From Mangifera indica (lineage: Eukaryota > Streptophyta > Magnoliopsida > Sapindales > Anacardiaceae): a DNA stretch of 64,000 nt. Below the pieces are notes generated by a model. It did not search any database, was not told the origin of the DNA, and saw only the letters and a list, made by a program, of their open reading frames with translations. The stretch is from contig NC_058156.1 in NCBI RefSeq assembly GCF_011075055.1, positions 3,844,001-3,908,000 of the forward strand, read 5' to 3'. Below are positions 58,513 through 64,000 of this stretch, in pieces (positions within the stretch are counted from its first letter, which is position 1; every line of letters starts with the position of its first letter). Position numbers and translations under genes: made by a program.

Positions 58513-58517
58513 GTACC

Positions 58518-59650
58518 TGCCACCACATCGTTGGAAGCCTCAACATCTTGATTAGTCATGGCAAATACTCGTCCTTGAGTCTTTGGCTTCTTGTTTTGAC
58601 CTTCAACATTTTGAGTGCTAAAAACACCACGCTTCTTTGGGCAGTCTCTGACTAAATGCCCTATCTGTTAAAACAAGCTCCAGTCTTTCTGTGACATTCT
58701 CCAAAATGTGCCCTACCATAAAAACTACAAAGTGATGCTACATTATTCTGAAGAGATCCCCCTCCCATAGGCTTTTGAGATGAACTACCCGAATTTCGAG
58801 GTTGAAAAGAACCAATTTGCTTACTTGAACCACCACTACGATTGTTACCAGGCTTAAACTGCTTACTCTGTTTGTCTCGAGCATTTTGAGACTCAGCTAA
58901 ATATCTCTCTGTTATCATTGCCAGCTCAACCATATCAGTATAAGTATTCAACTTTAGAATAGACAATTGACTCTTGATAGCTGGTCTTAAACCCTCAAAG
59001 AAACATCGACAATGACTACCTTCATCCTTTATAAGTCCTGCTGCAAAACGAGATAGAGTAGTAAACTTTTCTTTATACTCAACCACAGATTTGTCGCCCT
59101 AAATTAGACTAAGAAAATCAGTCTCCATCTTAAAGCGCACATGATCAGGAAAGTATTTCTCATTGAAAACCTCTTCAAACCTACTCCAAGTAATAAGGGC
59201 TGCACCCAATTGATTCCTTAAAAGACGTGAAGTAGCCTCCTACCAATGATTAGCCTCACTTTGAAGCATAAATGTAGCAAAGACAACCTTTTGATTATCA
59301 CTACACTCTATAGCTGTGAATATCTTTTACATTTGCTTCAACCAAGCTTCAGCTACCATAGGATCTGTGGTCCCTTTGAAGACAAGAGGTTATAACTTCT
59401 TAAATTGCTCCAACATTGCACCACCAGCATTAACATCTTGTTCTGCGTTCCTCACATCCTGCCTTGCGGGGGCTTGACCATTTGCTAATTGCTCCAAGAC
59501 TCGAGCTTGACTTTCTAGAAATTTATTCATCGCATACAACATCGGGTTACTTTCTTGAGCAAGTTGACGAAGGGTAATGTTGTCATTATCTTGATTGTCA
59601 TCTCTCAAAGTTGAAGGGTCTTACCTTGTAGCAGATCAACGTGGCGGCAT
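58518..59650 (-). pseudogene. Gypsy D gag pseudogene
   Basis: Start ATG at 59650 (MPPR). A hydrophilic N-terminus with RQLAQESNPMLYAMNKFLES (59570-59510) precedes the Retrotrans_gag domain (about 59300-59040): VFATFMLQSEANHW, TWSRFEEVFNEKYFPDHVRF, SVVEYKEKFTTLSRFA. A Gly/Ser/Gln-rich basic region (58880-58760) leads to a degenerate knuckle LCSFYGRAHFGECHRKTGAC (58725-58665), whose second Cys is Tyr. In-frame stops include TAG after ANHW, where a second Trp is usual, and TAG in SLI-GDK, where Gln is usual. Both fit C-to-T change. Gag and pol are read as one polyprotein in this lineage. Confidence 0.88.
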
Positions 59651-59818
59651 TTTAATGACAATAACAAATTAGCAAAACTTTAGTGTAAACTAAAAATATA
59701 AGCCTATATATATACTAAATTTATCTAAAGATAATCATACAACATGATCTTATTGCTAAATCATATTACCACAACACAAATTAAAATCATCTTAAAAGTC
59801 TACAGAATCTTAAACCTA

Positions 59819-59833
59819 AAGCTCTGATACCAC
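59819..59833 (-). other. Gypsy D primer-binding site
   Basis: On the minus strand, TGGTATCAGAGCTTT lies three bases inside the 5' LTR end: a full match to the tRNA-Met-type site of plant LTR elements. Confidence 0.9.
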
Positions 59834-59836
59834 AAC

Positions 59837-61397
59837 TGTAACATCCCAAAACTATAATAAAACATATGACTTCAAAAGACTTCAAAAATCCCTTAAATAA
59901 AGTCAAATCTTGAATACAAAGTTTTTCAATCACAAAAGCATGAAAAACAAAAATCTTTCAAACAAAACATACAATCAAATAGTTACTAAACTAATTTTAC
60001 AAATTCTAAGAGTGTCTAAGGTAAATAATCCTAGACTTAACTCACACATATTTATACTATATAACCTTTGTTCTATGAATTTTATAAATTTTTACACAAA
60101 TTAAAACGTTACAAAACTTTGCAGAGACAAAGAAGACATATAGATGGTTTCCCAAAAATTATTCAGCTAAAAAAATAAATATAAACTTCTAAAAAAATTA
60201 CTTCTGTCCACAGCTCCTAATCACAACAACAGTTTTCAAGTTTGACAGTTCATGCTTCCAGCAATTTTATAAAATTCTGTATAACTCGAAAATTCACGAA
60301 ATTTTGCAAATATAAACTTAACATATTGACGTTTTTATCAAAAAAATATGAACCTAAAAATATTTTAAAAGTCATGCAAAACAAAATTTTTATCACAAAC
60401 CATTAACACTGTCAAAAATATTTCAGATTGAACATATACTCTTATAATAATTTTAATAGATAACATAAAATTTACAAAATTTTGAAAACTTTCAGAATTA
60501 AACTATATATGCTAATTTACTTATAAAAAAATTATTCGAGTCACAATCAATTCAAAAAGAAACTGAAAATTATATTTCTTTACTGGTCACAAATTCTGTC
60601 AAACAAATTTCAGGTTTAACACTCAATACTTTAACAATTTTAATAAATTATATTAATTAGATAAAATTATGAAAATTTTTAGAACATAACTACACATATT
60701 GATTTATGTAAAAAAAATATTTAAATTGAAAAAGATGAAAAAAATATATATAAAAATAAATAAATATTTTACAAAATTAAGATATCAACAAATTACTAAA
60801 AATTTGTATTATTATTATTTTTTCTTTCTTTTCATAAAACGAAATTAATATATAAAATAAAAATAAAGTTAAAGGTACATAATTTCCTTTTGTTTTTAGT
60901 AAATTTACAAACTAATATAAAACTATCATGAAACAAACAATTTACAATGCAAAATTGAGTCAAATTCTAAAAGAAACCCTAATCTTCAAATCATAAAACA
61001 CCTATATATCAAAATAATAAAATATTGAGACATACCTTAATGAAATAAAACAACACTATTTCCTTGCTTTGGTCTCTTACTCACAATTCTTCTCTTCCTA
61101 AAATCATTACTCCAAACCTTGTTGTTTGTTTTGAAAATAAGAAAATCCTCTCTCTCCCTTTATTAATAATGATTTTATTTTTCTTTAAAGATAAGTTCTT
61201 AAAAATAAGCCTACATTTATCACAAATAAAATATCTCATCTCTTAATGGAAAATTTTACCTATTATCTAGATTTTACCTAATAAAATATTTTTAAAAATT
61301 AAACTCACCTTATCCCCTAAAATTTAAATTTTATCCTATTTAAAATAATGATAATAATTATACTAATGATAATAATAATTAAAAGGTGAATATTACA
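59837..61397 (-). repeat. Gypsy D 5' LTR, internally deleted
   Basis: TGTAACATCCC at 59837 to GGTGAATATTACA at 61397, 1561 bp. It matches the 3' LTR closely on both sides of a missing 832 bp block. The junction is at about 59990, at the word AAACTAATTTT, which occurs once here and at both ends of the block in the other LTR (52627 and 53459). Confidence 0.93.
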
Positions 61398-61835
61398 GTT
61401 GCCCATTTTAGTAATCATTTATATACATTGTTCATGCATGTTAGTCTTATTTTGTCTCATTGATTATATCCTTTTTATACATTGCCTCATTCTTTTTTAT
61501 AATGACAAATGGGGAGAAAAGTTTGATTGACATTGTAGATACTTTGATGTGGTTATGTAAAGTTATGAATATATTTGATTATGATTATAGATGCGATATT
61601 TGATTGATGTTGTGGATATTTTGATGAGGTTTATGTTGGATATATGATATTGATATAAATTATATCATTATTTGCATATATTCAGGGGGAGGAAACTTTA
61701 TTTTTTAAGGCGAACTCTTACAAAATTTTCTTAAAAATCAAATATTTCTTAACTTCAAGGAAAAACATTCATTGATATATTTTATAAAATTCTTTGAAGT
61801 GTATATGTGTTTGTCATCATCAAAAGGGGAGAGAT
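61398..61835 (+). other. Copia C 3' untranslated region with polypurine tract
   Basis: Remainder of copia element C after the nested gypsy. It is AT-rich with ACAAATGGGGAGAAAAG near 61504 and AGGGGGAGGAAAC near 61683. It ends in AAAAGGGGAGAGAT (61822-61835), the polypurine tract next to the 3' LTR. No coding. Confidence 0.7.
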
Positions 61836-62590
61836 TGTTGACTCAAAGAGTCATTATGCTTTTATTTTGATGATAACAAACTAATAAGTTTTTAAACATA
61901 TTGACTAATGATTTTACTTGAGTGTGAGTTTAGATTACAAGAATCCATAAAATGCATTTGAAGGAATTTCAAAATGGAAATGAAAGACAAGACTCATGTG
62001 AAGAATTTTTGAAGATTTGAAGGAAAACTCAAGTTTAGATAGATATGTTTGCAATTTTGAAGCATTTGTTTTTATTAGAATATTTATTTGCATGTGATAG
62101 CTCACTCAAAAGCTTATTCTCATATCTTTCATATTTTGGGTTAAAATGTTTTTTTTCAAACTTATTGGGTTAAGCCAAGTTTTTATCAAAGTTTATCAAC
62201 TCATTTAAAATGATGAAGTTTTGTGAACTATGTTTCCATATCTCAAAGTTAGTTTTGAAAGAATTTTAAAAAATGGGTTAAATTGTCACTTTTCAAAGGT
62301 TTATAGGGTAAATAACAAATTTCTAAAAATTTAAAAGGTAAAATGTAATAAAATTTGGTTGACTAAATTTGATCAGTCAAATTCTTCGATGGTAGCTTCC
62401 GAATTATCCAAAAGCCATGAATTTTACTTTCAAAAATTTGGTAAGCCGATTTAAATCTGATCGACTGAATTTTGCTTCGAATTTTCTAACAGCTAGCGTC
62501 ACGTAGAGACTATGGAAGTGTCACGTTACATCTGATTGACCAAATTGCATTCGGTCATCTGATCGATGTAGACACCATAAAAGTGCCATA
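61836..62590 (+). mobile_element. Copia element C, 3' LTR (truncated)
   Basis: Begins TGTTGACTCAAAGAGTCATT after the polypurine tract and matches 43573 onward for about 700 bp (for example GATTTTACTTGAGTGTGAG and TTATTTGCATGTGATAGCT). Similarity is lost near 62590, so about half of the LTR is missing. Confidence 0.8.
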
Positions 62591-63427
62591 ATGTCTTTCC
62601 TTAAATGGGACATGACTTAGTTTGTCTCTTAAATGGGTTTTGGATATTGAGTTGTTTGATATCTATGATGATGGATATTGATGGATAATGTTTTATGTGT
62701 GATAATTATAGGTTGAGATGATGTATTTTGTGATACATTTTGTATGAGATGATTATCTTTTACATGCCTTATGTTTGATGATGATAATTGATTGAATGGT
62801 TTTTAAATATATGTATGTTTATTTGGATATATGTTTAATGAGGATTGCATAATTCAAGGTTGAATTTATAGTTGAATGCCTTATATTGAATGGTTTTTGA
62901 CCTCAAAGATAAATTGATTGAGTTGAATATATTGGAGTTAACATAATTTGAGGTTGCTTGAAAATTGAATTGATGGTGTTTTGAAAGAGGATTGGTTGGA
63001 TTAAATGGATAATGTTGTAGTGTCTTTTTATTGTTGTTTGAAAGAGAGATTTTTCAAAAATATAAGAGACACCATGCTAAATGTTTTCAAAACCTTATCA
63101 AATGAATTTGCTTTAACACCAAAACTTGATAAATATATTTGTTAAATTGTCTTAAAGTAAGGGGGAGCATATAGACATTAAGTAAAAGGAAGTTTTTTTT
63201 TTTTTAATTAGTATTGTTTAGCCTTGAATTGGTAACCTAATGGAAAATTAAGATTTAATTTATCTTTCAATATTGTTTTTTATTAATGCCAAAAAAAGGG
63301 GAGAGATAGGCTAAATTAAAATTTTATTCATTGAAAAGGTTATAAAAAAGGTTAAATTGACAAATTTGCCTTTTCAAACTTGATAAACATTTTGGCAATT
63401 TGTGCAAAAAGTTAATAATGTTAGGGG
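62591..63427 (+). other. Copia 3'-region-like remnant
   Basis: TG-rich sequence (GATGATGGATATTGATGG-like words) resembling the region before the polypurine tract of SIRE/Maximus-like elements. AGTAAGGGGGAGCAT is at 63157 and AAAAAAAGGGGAGAGAT at 63290-63306. The latter is followed by AGGCTAAATT and GGTTAAATTGACAAATTTGCC, the latter similar to a segment of the copia C LTR (GGTTAAATTGTCGCTTTTC). It is probably the 3' end of a second related element. No coding. Confidence 0.4.
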
Positions 63428-64000
63428 TGTAGGGTTTTCAAGGCAACAACACAACATAATTTAAAAATTTTTAAATCAAACAACCTGAAAAACTCTAACT
63501 AGGATACCTATTTTAAGCAAAATAATCATAAAACATGTCAAACACTCATAGGGTGTTTTAGAATTATACCTGCATTGATAGCTCTTGCAAAACTTTATGT
63601 GGCTAAGGGAAGTACGTTGTCCAACCCTTACAAGGTGGTGCCTTAGTATCCACATGAAGCATGAACACAAGTAGAGGAAATCTAGGTAAAGAGGTTGTTA
63701 AGACTTTTGAGTGGACTCACATTTTCATGAGAAGAAGAGAAAATAGAGGAACAACGACTAAGTTTCACTGTGTGTGTGTTATTATTTTGCAAAAAATAAT
63801 TATGCCTCATTTTATATATGCAGGTGTTCGAGAACAGTTAGGATTTCAAGCGAGCACAACACCCTCAAGACATATGCATGACTGACATGTAAAATGTATA
63901 GTTGGCATGTCTTACTTGCACAACTAGCACACTTAAGTATGACAATCAACAAGTTTAATCACTTGATTGGCATATTTAAGTATGCTAGTCAGCAAACTTC
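63428..64000 (-). mobile_element. Copia LTR of the element B family, cut by right edge
   Basis: TGTAGGGTTTTC at 63428 would be the inverted LTR 3' end. From about 63462 on it matches 40611-41030 in the same orientation (AGGTGGTGCCTTAGTATCC, CATGAACACAAG, TTTATATATGCAGGTGTTCG). The rest lies beyond the window. No primer site was found at its inner border. Confidence 0.7.

Larger units (their letters stand above)
52477..61397 (-). mobile_element. Gypsy element D (Tekay/Del-like chromovirus), near full length
   Basis: Two LTRs (52477-54867 and 59837-61397) flank minus-strand gag-pol. The target duplications are GTTGG (52472-52476) and GTTGC (61398-61402), 4 of 5 alike. A primer site and a polypurine tract are present at the right places. 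Total 8921 bp including a 238 bp nested insert. The LTRs look very similar by eye apart from one large deletion, so this is the youngest large element here. It sits inside the 3' part of copia element C. Placement in Tekay/Del is inferred from the C-terminal chromodomain and the gag knuckle pattern. Confidence 0.92.

Noticed and set aside
58270..58517. Cassandra TRIM with 5S rRNA sequence
   Set aside because: The TGTAACACCCCAGG start is similar, but no 5S rRNA-like promoter or body was seen in the 238 bp.

Overview
This window looks like gene-poor heterochromatin from a flowering plant, probably a eudicot. The base composition is AT-rich. Nearly all of it is transposable elements nested in one another: Ty1-copia and Ty3-gypsy retrotransposons with tRNA-Met-type primer-binding sites, and CACTA, hAT and Mutator-like (MULE) DNA transposons with their short non-autonomous relatives. 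No rRNA, tRNA, CRISPR array or bacterial-type operon was recognised. Element boundaries below rest on terminal repeats and target-site duplications (TSDs) read directly from the sequence; domain names come from conserved protein motifs.

Left part (1-11.9 kb). A decayed MULE transposase (minus strand) runs off the left edge, followed by a CACGCACCC-type minisatellite and a small copia LTR/primer-site remnant. A 7.9 kb CACTA-type element (2710-10593) follows. It carries subterminal repeats but no recognisable CACTA transposase. Inside it sit a 3.2 kb hAT element with a broken BED-finger transposase (3523-6756, 8 bp TSD) and a 0.8 kb hAT-type MITE (6956-7739). Two more MITE-like elements follow.

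Centre-left (11.9-26.9 kb). A copia element on the minus strand (LTR at 26547-26871, gag, protease, integrase down to about 11890) is split by a gypsy-type solo LTR (14048-25259, TSD GTTTT). That LTR holds a hAT MITE and an AT-rich MITE. The AT-rich MITE is split by a 7.5 kb MULE (16176-23674, 9 bp TSD TAAAATGAA), which carries a DUF1985/Ulp1-like C48 protease pseudogene between inverted arrays of about 120 bp repeats and holds a MULE-type MITE (22675-23546). This is at least five levels of nesting.

Centre (26.9-43.5 kb). A short ORF at 26914-27270 (minus) with a signal peptide is the only candidate for a native gene. Around it are further MITEs, a minus-strand copia 3' half (29819-33657), the 3' end of a minus-strand gypsy element (33658-36655), an oppositely oriented copia LTR with primer site (36659-38390), another MULE MITE (39137-39984) and a second minus-strand copia 3' end (40601-42350).

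Right part (43.5-64 kb). A SIRE/Maximus-like copia element on the plus strand (43573 to about 62590) has a 5' LTR, gag, pol, an envelope-position ORF and a truncated 3' LTR. It is split by an almost full-length Tekay/Del-like chromovirus on the minus strand (52477-61397), itself interrupted by a 238 bp solo-LTR-like insert. The window ends in another copia LTR.

No intact element was found: every pol or transposase has stops, frameshifts or lost catalytic residues. The window records successive insertions rather than a working gene cluster.
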